Source: Roseimaritima sp.
GTDB lineage: Bacteria > Planctomycetota > Planctomycetia > Pirellulales > Pirellulaceae
Reading direction: 5' to 3'
DNA length: 5,380 bases
NCBI GenBank assembly: GCA_007124075.1
Contig: SLFV01000322.1
Span: 1 to 5,380, forward strand
Shown: in pieces, positions 1 through 5,380 of the stretch
How positions within the stretch are numbered: position 1 is the stretch's first letter
How the letters are laid out: each line of letters opens with the position of its first letter
Position numbers and translations under genes: made by a program
Notes under the pieces: generated by a model
What the model was told of the DNA's origin: nothing
Databases searched by the model: none
The model's input: the letters and a program-made list of their open reading frames with translations, nothing else

Positions 1-427
1 GCTGAAATCGTTGATCCACCGAATCGACCGAAATCCGATCGGCTTCCTTGTCGTACATCCAGACCTGCACATCCAACGATTCATCGGGTTGCCCCCAAAT
101 CGGCTGCAACCGTTGCCAGACTTCTTTCTGCCCTGACCAACGGTCGCGACCGTCGCCCGCGGGAAAGGTCATGCTGAGCGATTGATCCATCAGAATCGCC
201 AGCGTCGCGGGAGCGGGCTGGTTGTCGGTACGCACAAGCGCTGGCCGCAGCATTGCCAGCAGCAGCAACACCAGGAGTCCACCGCGCAACGACCACAAAA
301 TACGCCGTTGTCGAACCGTTAGATCGGCTGCCAAGGGGACGACGAGGTGCAAAAACAGCAGGATCAACACGCCAGCGGCAACAACCCACCAAGCTGACCC
401 ATAGATCGGATCCGACGTCCACTGCAT
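1..427 (-). CDS. membrane-anchored VWA-domain protein, C-terminal part missing
   Basis: This is the first 142 codons of a gene that continues past the left edge. Reading leftward from an ATG at 425-427, the frame has no stops. Two hydrophobic segments come first (about residues 13-33 and 46-60). They are followed by the start of a VWA fold: a beta strand (residues 75-80, ATLAIL) leads into D81-Q-S83-L-S85, an intact DxSxS metal-ion-dependent adhesion site. The polar segment GDGRDRW and a later strand around residues 119-124 also fit a VWA domain. In planctomycetes such proteins usually run to roughly 700-900 residues and often carry a glutamine-amidotransferase-like domain after the VWA part, but that portion lies outside the window. 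The ATG shares its A with the TGA stop of the upstream gene, so translation is probably coupled. The likely role is envelope-associated protein-protein contact through a bound divalent metal; the partner is unknown. The VWA assignment is firm and the biological role is not. Confidence 0.88.
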   Translation of the reverse strand, partial: MQWTSDPIYGSAWWVVAAGVLILLFLHLVVPLAADLTVRQRRILWSLRGGLLVLLLLAMLRPALVRTDNQPAPATLAILMDQSLSMTFPAGDGRDRWSGQKEVWQRLQPIWGQPDESLDVQVWMYDKEADRISVDSVDQRFQ

Positions 428-2877
428 CACCGGACTCCCAACGACACGGATGCCGGGTTTGCCCCCACAGCCTTGCTGGCCGGCCCGTAGAAGCGACTGG
501 CAAGCAATTGTTCAAAGGCAAACAGGAGCAGCACTAACAGCATAATCTGGGCATACAACGGACGTGCCGCTGCGCTGCGTTCCTCCGCCTCCAAAATCGA
601 TTGACGATCGCTGACCAGATCGTATTGCGCCGCTCCCAGGATTTCATCCAGTAACTCCGGATCCAGGAGCCGCATGTCGGTTGCGGATTCGGCCAGATTC
701 ACCGAAAAACCGATCATCTCGCTGGCACCACGCAGCCAGTAATTGCCCGAAACGGGAACCGTGCCGACGGTCACCCGATTGTTTTCTACATCGACCGGGA
801 CCGGGGGAGCATCGGCGGTAAATAACTGCATCCGGTTGGTAACGCCAGGTTGCTCCGGCAGCGAAAGCGACGCGGGTTGGCCCGTTAAAATGTTAAATCG
901 GTTGCCTTCACGATCGCTTAGGTAGTCGAAAATCTGCCGGATCAACAGGAACGCGGGCCAGGCGTCCGCTGCGCTGGAAAGCTCATTCCAACCGGCAAGC
1001 GGATGTCGGCTCGATGGCACAATCGGTGTGCTCAACAGTACCAATTTGCCTTCTCCGACGGCTCGTTCCACCAGTGCCGGATTTTGCGAACCTGCGTACC
1101 GCATCAGCAAGTTGTCGGTCGGTTCCAAAGCCAATTGCCAATAACGCCACACGCGGAAAGGGCTCCAGGGGACGCCCCCTGGCAGCGTTGACAGGGGGCT
1201 GAGGATCGGATGCGTCGGTTGCGTCCATTCCAGAAAGCTGCCGGGTTCCGGTTCCCGCCACACGCGTCGCAAGGGAAACAAGAGCTTCCGATTGGGCTTC
1301 GGGTCGGCCACGTCGGAGGTGCTGGGAAGCGAACGCCCCCGCGCCGCTGCACCCAAGCTGACGAATAAACTGCCGCCTTGGCCCAGCCAATTGACAATGT
1401 CGTCGCAAACCTCATCGTGGATCTGTTCCACAGCAGGGTCCAAGATTGCAATGATATCAAAATCGCTCAAATCATCCGGGTTGAACTGCCGGAGGGTGAT
1501 TCGTTCCGCCTGAAACGGTGCCCGCGGATCGCTGGATGAAAATTCCGCATTCAAAACGCGGCTGACATGATCGGCCGCTGCTTCATCGTCACTGACGATC
1601 AGTAGGCGGATGGGGGAACGCACGAAAACCGAAAAATAGCGCACATCGTCAATCCGCAAGGGATCGGAATCGACCAATTCAATTCGTCCATGATGCATTC
1701 CCGGAGGCAACGGCGGCAACGTCAGAAGCAGCTCGGCGGCCTGATCCTCTGCGGCAACGACCGAGGCGCGATCGACAAGCTGCAAATCGGGCAGTACGGT
1801 TTCGCCGTCACGCACGGAGGGCAAGCTGGGACTGCTCTGATACAGCTTCAACTCGCAAGTCAACGACAATTCCTCCCCAGATTTGGGTTGTGCCGAAACA
1901 TCAATGCTGATGGGTACGGGCGTTTCACGCGGGGGCGAAGGGTCGGCGATTCGAGGTAGCCCTAAACGGCGGTTTCGACGTTGCTGGCTGATCTGTTGAT
2001 CCAATCCGATGTTGATGACTTGCAGATTCACCCCGGGCGGTTCCGCCAACAGTGGTGGCAACCCCAGCCCGGCATCAGGGGCGTCGCTGGGAATCCAGCT
2101 TTCCTCGGTTAAATCGGTCAAGACAAAAACGGCTCGGCGTTCCAGATCGCTGGATCGGACCAGGCGAACTGCCGCCGCAATCCGATCGGGAAGCGGGATG
2201 GTCGTTTCCAGCGGCCCCGCACGCTCGATCAGCCGCATCGCTGCATTGGCATCCACGGAAAATGCGGCAGGGCGTGCGGAACGATCCAGGATGCCGATTC
2301 GGCTATCACGCGGGTAACGCGACAGCAACCATAAGGCCTCCTGACGCATGATCTCGATGCTGGTCCGCTCCGATAGCTCGAAACCGCTACGGGCGGAGTT
2401 GTCAATCACGATGGCGACCGCTGCCGGAGCAGTTTCAGAAACAGATACCCGGTCGCTGGATGCCCACAACGTCGCACCCCAGAAAAAGGACAGCAGCAGC
2501 AAGACCACGCCGGTCAGCAAAAGGCCTTGAACCAACCGAGTTGTCGCTTTTTGCAGCGTTGCCCAAGCCGCTAAAGCCAGTAGCCCAACGCTGGTCGCGA
2601 CCAAAATGGCTAACGTCAACCATTGCCCAAAGGCCGCTTGGTTGACGTAGGGTTGGGCAAGCGCCATCGCGATCATGCCGATCAATCCGGCGCGAAAGGC
2701 CAGCAGCAGCCAACGCCGAACGCGCAGCCGAGACCGATTGACGTCAACACGGTTGGCCAAAAACCGAATCGCGGGGAAGACTTGTCGCTGCGGTTGTCGA
2801 CGCGCAATTAAATGCAACACGATCGGCAATGCGGCAGCTACGAACCCCAGAATCAATGTGGCGTTTAAAAACGACAT
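427..2877 (-). CDS. BatA/VWA-domain membrane protein with glutamine-amidotransferase-like domain
   Basis: This complete 816-residue protein starts MSFLNATLILGF, and its first ~60 residues match the BatA (aerotolerance regulator N-terminal, PF07584-type) pattern. That pattern is a first helix (about 3-24), the conserved region P20-IVLHLIARR, then R38-F-L and an RRW leading into a second helix (56-76). Two more helices follow (86-107 and 115-138). A VWA domain begins near 152; its metal-site motif is D159-N-S161-A-R163, with Arg where the second Ser is normal, and T254-D255 may supply the later metal ligand. After a beta-rich linker (about 320-420), residues 423-510 resemble a class I glutamine amidotransferase-like fold (LLIVSDD; then DIIAILD and GGSLFVSLG), with no obvious catalytic Cys. 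A C-terminal helix lies at about 773-793. An in-frame TTG lies eight codons upstream, but the ATG at 2875-2877 gives the typical BatA N-terminus. The nearest SD-like GGAG is 15 bases upstream, which is rather far. It probably acts in envelope integrity or stress, as proposed for Bat proteins; this is inference. Confidence 0.88.
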   Translation of the reverse strand: MSFLNATLILGFVAAALPIVLHLIARRQPQRQVFPAIRFLANRVDVNRSRLRVRRWLLLAFRAGLIGMIAMALAQPYVNQAAFGQWLTLAILVATSVGLLALAAWATLQKATTRLVQGLLLTGVVLLLLSFFWGATLWASSDRVSVSETAPAAVAIVIDNSARSGFELSERTSIEIMRQEALWLLSRYPRDSRIGILDRSARPAAFSVDANAAMRLIERAGPLETTIPLPDRIAAAVRLVRSSDLERRAVFVLTDLTEESWIPSDAPDAGLGLPPLLAEPPGVNLQVINIGLDQQISQQRRNRRLGLPRIADPSPPRETPVPISIDVSAQPKSGEELSLTCELKLYQSSPSLPSVRDGETVLPDLQLVDRASVVAAEDQAAELLLTLPPLPPGMHHGRIELVDSDPLRIDDVRYFSVFVRSPIRLLIVSDDEAAADHVSRVLNAEFSSSDPRAPFQAERITLRQFNPDDLSDFDIIAILDPAVEQIHDEVCDDIVNWLGQGGSLFVSLGAAARGRSLPSTSDVADPKPNRKLLFPLRRVWREPEPGSFLEWTQPTHPILSPLSTLPGGVPWSPFRVWRYWQLALEPTDNLLMRYAGSQNPALVERAVGEGKLVLLSTPIVPSSRHPLAGWNELSSAADAWPAFLLIRQIFDYLSDREGNRFNILTGQPASLSLPEQPGVTNRMQLFTADAPPVPVDVENNRVTVGTVPVSGNYWLRGASEMIGFSVNLAESATDMRLLDPELLDEILGAAQYDLVSDRQSILEAEERSAAARPLYAQIMLLVLLLFAFEQLLASRFYGPASKAVGANPASVSLGVR
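435..439 (-). promoter_or_regulatory. Shine-Dalgarno for the downstream VWA gene
   Basis: On the minus strand GGGAG lies seven bases before the ATG at 425-427, inside the last codons of the BatA-type gene. Together with the TGATG stop/start overlap it fixes the start of the second VWA gene and points to translational coupling. It is the clearest ribosome binding site in the window. Confidence 0.7.
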
Positions 2878-2967
2878 CTTGTCTTTGCTGCACTCCGGCA
2901 AGTCGATGGATCGGCTGAGAAAACATGAGCCGCCTGCTGATTGAGCAACGCCCGCGTCCCCCCCCTT

Positions 2968-2991
2968 CCTGTTCCCGCGGCGCGGAGCAGG
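2968..2991. repeat. stem-loop 1 (8-bp arms)
   Basis: CCTGTTCC (2968-2975) pairs with GGAGCAGG (2984-2991) around an eight-base loop; seven pairs are Watson-Crick and one is a G-T wobble. An overlapping alternative pairs GTTCC (2971-2975) with GGAAC (2990-2994). No T-tract follows on either strand, so it does not look like an intrinsic terminator. It lies about 90 bases upstream of the BatA gene start and could fall in that gene's 5' leader. Confidence 0.5.
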
Positions 2992-3063
2992 AACGGAGAA
3001 ACGAAATGCGGCATCTATTTTCCGAACGAGTCCTAACTGTTGAGGATCGCCCCTTTAGTTATA

Positions 3064-3092
3064 CCCCGAGCCAGCTGATTGCTGTAACGGGG
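3064..3092. repeat. stem-loop 2 (nested two-part stem)
   Basis: An outer stem CCCCG (3064-3068) with CGGGG (3088-3092) encloses a symmetrical 3x3 internal loop. An inner stem CAGC (3072-3075) with GCTG (3081-3084) is closed by the five-base loop TGATT. Nine Watson-Crick pairs fall within 29 bases. It is followed two bases later by stem-loop 3. Confidence 0.5.
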
Positions 3093-3094
3093 CA

Positions 3095-3131
3095 CCCCCC
3101 TTTTTCAGCAGACTGCTCAGCAAAGCGGGGG
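3095..3131. repeat. stem-loop 3, immediately following stem-loop 2
   Basis: CCCCC (3095-3099) plus CTTT (3100-3103) pair with AAAG (3122-3125) and GGGGG (3127-3131), with C3126 bulged. Inside, AGCA (3107-3110) pairs with TGCT (3114-3117) around a GAC loop. The core is also a near-perfect palindrome, AGCAG-A-CTGCT (3107-3117). Read on the minus strand, the segment with TCTGCTGAAAAAGG resembles the terminal inverted repeats of some insertion sequences; that resemblance is from memory and unverified. Confidence 0.5.
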
Positions 3132-3142
3132 CGATACCTCTC

Positions 3143-3169
3143 CGTGTTGCCTTTCTGTCCCGGCACACG
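3143..3169. repeat. stem-loop 4 (8 bp with one bulge)
   Basis: CGTGT (3143-3147) pairs with ACACG (3165-3169) and GCC (3149-3151) pairs with GGC (3162-3164), leaving T3148 bulged and a ten-base loop. No T-tract follows on the plus strand. It continues the run of hairpins toward queA. Confidence 0.4.
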
Positions 3170-3206
3170 CATTGCCTAGCTGGACCGTTCTCCTCTGGCG
3201 GGTATT

Positions 3207-3260
3207 TGCACCCTCCCTCCCGGCATCTGCCAGCGATGACCACTGGGCGGGACCGGTGCA
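3207..3260. repeat. stem-loop 5, long imperfect hairpin upstream of queA
   Basis: TGCACC (3207-3212) pairs with GGTGCA (3255-3260). Across a small internal loop, TCCC (3214-3217) pairs with GGGA (3249-3252) and, past one T-C mismatch, CCC (3219-3221) pairs with GGG (3245-3247). The 23-base apical part contains a possible small GGCA/TGCC hairpin (3222-3231). It also contains CAGCGA (3231-3236), which is complementary to TCGCTG at 3293-3298. An outer pairing CTAGCT (3176-3181) with AGCTAG (3277-3282) could close the whole unit. It ends 94 bases before the queA start codon, so it may form in the queA leader RNA. Confidence 0.45.
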
Positions 3261-3354
3261 GATAGGTACAAGAAATAGCTAGTGTTCCGATGTCGCTGAC
3301 GCATGGTTAGAGAAACGCCTACCGTGCAACGTATAGAACTTTTACACTTGGCCC

Positions 3355-4413
3355 ATGAACGACGATCATCTTGCCGCATACGAATACGATTTACCGCGCG
3401 AACGAATCGCGCAGTTCCCGTTGCCCGTCCGTAGTGATGCCCGACTGTTGGTGCTCCACCGCCAGGCCAACCGTATCGACCATTTTCATGTTCGTGATCT
3501 CCCGGAGATTTTGAACTCGAATGACCTTTTGGTCTTCAATAACAGTCGCGTCATACCAGCGCGTTTGTTGGGCCGCCGGACCAACACGGGGGGCCGTTGG
3601 GAAGGCTTGTTCCTACGCAGGGATTCTCCCAGCGGTATTTGGGAAATCCTTAGTAAAACCCGGGGTCGCCTGCAGCCCGGAGAAACAATCACGCTAACGG
3701 ATCGTCGCGCTCAGGACGGCGTTCGGCTGGAGGTTGTGGAACGAACCCCCGACCACAACCTGTTGGTCCGACCACTGACGAATCAGTCGTTCCTGCAAGT
3801 CCTGCAGCACCATGGTCGCGTGCCGATTCCTCCATACATTCGCGATGGTTTAACGGTTGATCAGGACGCGCAGACCTACCAAACTGTATACGCGCGCCAT
3901 GATGGTTCGGTTGCCGCACCAACGGCAGGCCTGCATTTTACAAAGCAGTTGCTGGATCAATTGAAAACAGCAGGTATCGATCGCGCGGAAGTGACTTTGC
4001 ACGTCGGCATCGGTACCTTTCGACCGATCGAAGTGACCAACCTAACAGAACACAAAATGCACTCTGAATGGGCCAGTTTGGATGAGTCCGCCGCGGAGCG
4101 GATCAATGACGCTGCCGCCGGCGGTGGGCGCCGGATTGCGGTCGGCACGACGACGGTCCGGACGTTGGAGACCGCTGCGGTTGGTTCGAACAGGATCCGC
4201 GCTTTTGCGGGCGACTGCGACTTATTCATTCGCCCAGGTTACCAGTTCAGTGCCGTCGATGGTTTGCTGACCAATTTTCACTTACCCAAAAGTTCGTTGT
4301 TAGTCCTGGTCAGTGCTTTTGCCGGACGCGAAACGATCATGCAGGCCTACCACGAGGCCATCGCGCGGGAATATCGCTTCTACAGTTACGGCGATGCGAT
4401 GCTGATCCTCTAA
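3355..4413 (+). CDS. queA: S-adenosylmethionine:tRNA ribosyltransferase-isomerase
   Basis: This cytoplasmic enzyme transfers and isomerises the ribosyl moiety of S-adenosylmethionine onto preQ1 at position 34 of tRNAs with GUN anticodons, giving epoxyqueuosine in queuosine synthesis. The 352-residue length matches the family (E. coli QueA is about 356), and family blocks appear in order. These are YDLPRERIAQFPL (11-23), DLLVFNNSRVIPARL (57-71), GRVPIPPYIRDG (154-165) and YQTVYARHDGSVAAPTAGLHF (175-195). They continue with TLHVGIGTFRPI (214-225), KMHSEW (234-239), GTTTVRTLET (264-273) and DGLLTNFHLPKSSLL (302-316). The C-terminal AYHEAIAREYRFYSYGDAMLI is also typical. The ATG at 3355 is the only usable start, because an in-frame TAG lies at 3334-3336. 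No Shine-Dalgarno is visible in the preceding 15 bases. The gene is intact, with no frameshift or missing block. The adjacent genes in the window are not other queuosine genes such as tgt. Confidence 0.97.
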   Translation: MNDDHLAAYEYDLPRERIAQFPLPVRSDARLLVLHRQANRIDHFHVRDLPEILNSNDLLVFNNSRVIPARLLGRRTNTGGRWEGLFLRRDSPSGIWEILSKTRGRLQPGETITLTDRRAQDGVRLEVVERTPDHNLLVRPLTNQSFLQVLQHHGRVPIPPYIRDGLTVDQDAQTYQTVYARHDGSVAAPTAGLHFTKQLLDQLKTAGIDRAEVTLHVGIGTFRPIEVTNLTEHKMHSEWASLDESAAERINDAAAGGGRRIAVGTTTVRTLETAAVGSNRIRAFAGDCDLFIRPGYQFSAVDGLLTNFHLPKSSLLVLVSAFAGRETIMQAYHEAIAREYRFYSYGDAMLIL

Positions 4414-4467
4414 GCACCTGATCTTACTAATCCCTGATCCCATCCCAACTGCCGTGGTACGGTCTCG

Positions 4468-5380
4468 ATGCGGAGTCTAAAACGTCTTACGCTGCCGACG
4501 CTTTGGGCGCCGGGTTCGCCCCGCCGGACTGGGTCATGGCTAGTCATTGGTCTGGCGATTCTGTTTTGGGGAGTGCTTTTTCGCAGTCAACAACTTTGTT
4601 TTCGCGACGTTGGTCATTTTTACACGCCACTGTACCAATACCTCGGGGAGGAACTTCGGCATGGCCATCTGCCGTTGTGGAATGATTTGGATCATACCGG
4701 CATTCCGGTTGCGGGCGAAACAACTACGGCACTTTATTACCCACCTCGACTTTTGTTCGCGTTGCCGATACCGACATCTACCGCGATGGGTTGGTACCTC
4801 TGTCTCCATTTGTTGCTGGCCGGTGGTGGTGCCGCATTTGCAGCCCGCGTGGCCAGGGTGCGCCCCCCCGCCATCCCGCTGGTGGCGGTTGCATACGCCT
4901 TCGCCTGTCCGATCATTTCCTTAACCAACAATCCCCCTTTTCTGGTCGGCGCAGCCTGGTTGCCTTGGGGTTTGGCAGGGGGATGGCGACTCCTTTCAAG
5001 TCGCTCTGGGCTGCACCGTCGCTGTGCCGCGCCACCTGCGAACCGAGGTCGCTTTATCATTGGAACCGGCACCGCTTGGGCGATGGCGATTCTGGGGGGT
5101 GATCCGCAGACCGTGTTTCACATTGGGTTGCTGCTGATGGGTAGCTGGTTTTTCCAGCAGTTCAGGCAACGCTCAAGGATTGGGCTCGGGCCTGGCAACG
5201 TCCTGGCGACGGGGAAACCACTAGCGGTCGCGGCGCTGCTGGCCGTCGGCATTGCCCTACCGCAGTTATTGGCATCGTTTGCTTGGTCTGCCCAGGCTTC
5301 ACGCCGATTCGAACTGCCACCGGGAATACATCAGTTGCTGCACCCCGGGCGCTTGCCGCAAGGCCACGCTGGCGTTGCGA
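4468..5380 (+). CDS. YfhO-like polytopic membrane protein, C-terminal part missing
   Basis: The frame opens at ATG 4468 and stays open for 304 codons to the right edge, so the gene is truncated by the window. An in-frame TGA at 4435-4437 makes this ATG the first possible start. A short basic N-terminus (R2, K5, R6, R19, R20) precedes a first helix at about 23-39. A long extracytoplasmic-type loop follows with F45-R-D47, FYTPL (51-55), G66-H-L-P-L-W71-N and YYPPRLL (90-96). Further hydrophobic segments lie at about 106-127, 135-150, 158-176, 196-210, 216-229 and 251-271, with GGDPQ at 210-214. This arrangement, an acidic residue in the first outer loop then the LPLWN and YPP motifs, matches YfhO-type and other GT-C-fold membrane proteins, which are common in planctomycetes and often unannotated beyond that. 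If it is a GT-C enzyme it would use lipid-linked sugars at the membrane; this is inference. It lies 54 bases after queA on the same strand with no clear terminator between, so co-transcription is possible. Confidence 0.82.
   Translation, partial: MRSLKRLTLPTLWAPGSPRRTGSWLVIGLAILFWGVLFRSQQLCFRDVGHFYTPLYQYLGEELRHGHLPLWNDLDHTGIPVAGETTTALYYPPRLLFALPIPTSTAMGWYLCLHLLLAGGGAAFAARVARVRPPAIPLVAVAYAFACPIISLTNNPPFLVGAAWLPWGLAGGWRLLSSRSGLHRRCAAPPANRGRFIIGTGTAWAMAILGGDPQTVFHIGLLLMGSWFFQQFRQRSRIGLGPGNVLATGKPLAVAALLAVGIALPQLLASFAWSAQASRRFELPPGIHQLLHPGRLPQGHAGVA

Larger units (their letters stand above)
2878..3354. other. divergent intergenic region rich in inverted repeats, no convincing gene
   Basis: This 477-base spacer separates the minus-strand VWA operon from plus-strand queA and must hold promoters for both. 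I see no strong sigma-70 promoter. Weak candidates are TATAGA (3332-3337, plus strand), 17 bases before the queA ATG, and TATAAC (minus strand, 3058-3063), about 180 bases before the BatA gene; neither has a good -35 box. The region has an eight-C run (2958-2965), a C6T5 tract (3095-3105) and five stem-loops, listed separately. Short open frames here (for example 2925-3179 plus and 3055-3243 minus) translate to low-complexity Arg/Pro/Ser-rich peptides with no recognisable domain, and I treat them as non-coding. The region could be a regulatory leader, a degenerate repeat element, or both. Confidence 0.6.

Noticed and set aside
81..521. 146-codon minus-strand open frame overlapping the two VWA genes
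   Set aside because: It is in a different frame from both VWA genes and gives an Arg/Ala-rich peptide. The true frames there carry helices and VWA motifs.
2877..2901. TTG at 2899-2901 as the start of the BatA-type gene
   Set aside because: It would add eight polar residues before the standard BatA N-terminus. The ATG at 2875-2877 gives the usual family start.
3089..3105. GGGG-CAC-CCCC followed by T5 as an intrinsic terminator
   Set aside because: The stem is only four pairs and competes with the longer stem-loops 2 and 3. No plus-strand gene ends upstream that would need a terminator.
2925..3179. 84-codon plus-strand open frame in the spacer
   Set aside because: It is Arg/Pro/Ser-rich with no recognisable domain, it spans several palindromes, and no convincing ribosome site precedes it. 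It is more likely chance in GC-rich intergenic DNA.
3055..3243. 62-codon minus-strand open frame, and an overlapping 67-codon one at 3176-3379
   Set aside because: Both are low-complexity peptides. The second runs into the start of queA on the opposite strand, and neither resembles a known family.
4452..4462. Small CCGT/ACGG hairpin between queA and the YfhO-like gene
   Set aside because: It has four pairs, a three-base loop and no T-tract, so it is too weak to call a terminator.
4737..5072. 111-codon minus-strand frame and 125- and 103-codon plus-strand frames (4547-4924, 4791-5102) at the right end
   Set aside because: They overlap the YfhO-like gene, whose own frame gives membrane helices and family motifs. 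These give basic, Pro- and Cys-rich peptides without domains.

Overview
This window looks like chromosomal DNA from a planctomycete, most likely of the Rhodopirellula/Pirellulaceae type. Three things suggest this: a moderately GC-rich composition, large membrane-anchored BatA/von Willebrand A (VWA) proteins encoded in tandem, and a YfhO-like multi-pass membrane protein of a style common in that phylum. The taxonomic call is inference; there is no rRNA or other phylogenetic marker here.

The left half (1-2877, minus strand) is a two-gene operon. The leading gene encodes an 816-residue BatA-type protein with N-terminal membrane helices, a VWA domain, a glutamine-amidotransferase-like domain and a C-terminal helix. 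Its stop codon overlaps the start of a second membrane-anchored VWA protein (TGATG junction, with a good Shine-Dalgarno inside the upstream gene). That second gene runs off the left edge. The first VWA domain has an altered metal-site motif and the second an intact one, so the two products may work as a pair.

The middle (2878-3354) is a 477-base divergent intergenic region. I see no convincing gene in it. It is dense in inverted repeats: five stem-loops can be drawn, two of them back to back. One part may be a dispersed repeat or MITE-like remnant. The part nearest queA could be a structured 5' leader.

The right half (3355-5380, plus strand) holds a complete queA, the SAM-dependent enzyme that makes epoxyqueuosine in tRNA. 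After 54 bases comes the start of a large polytopic membrane protein resembling the YfhO/GT-C family, which stays open to the right edge. The queA product is housekeeping. The VWA operon and the YfhO-like gene are probably envelope functions. I see no evidence that the two halves work together, and no CRISPR array, tRNA, rRNA or intact mobile element.
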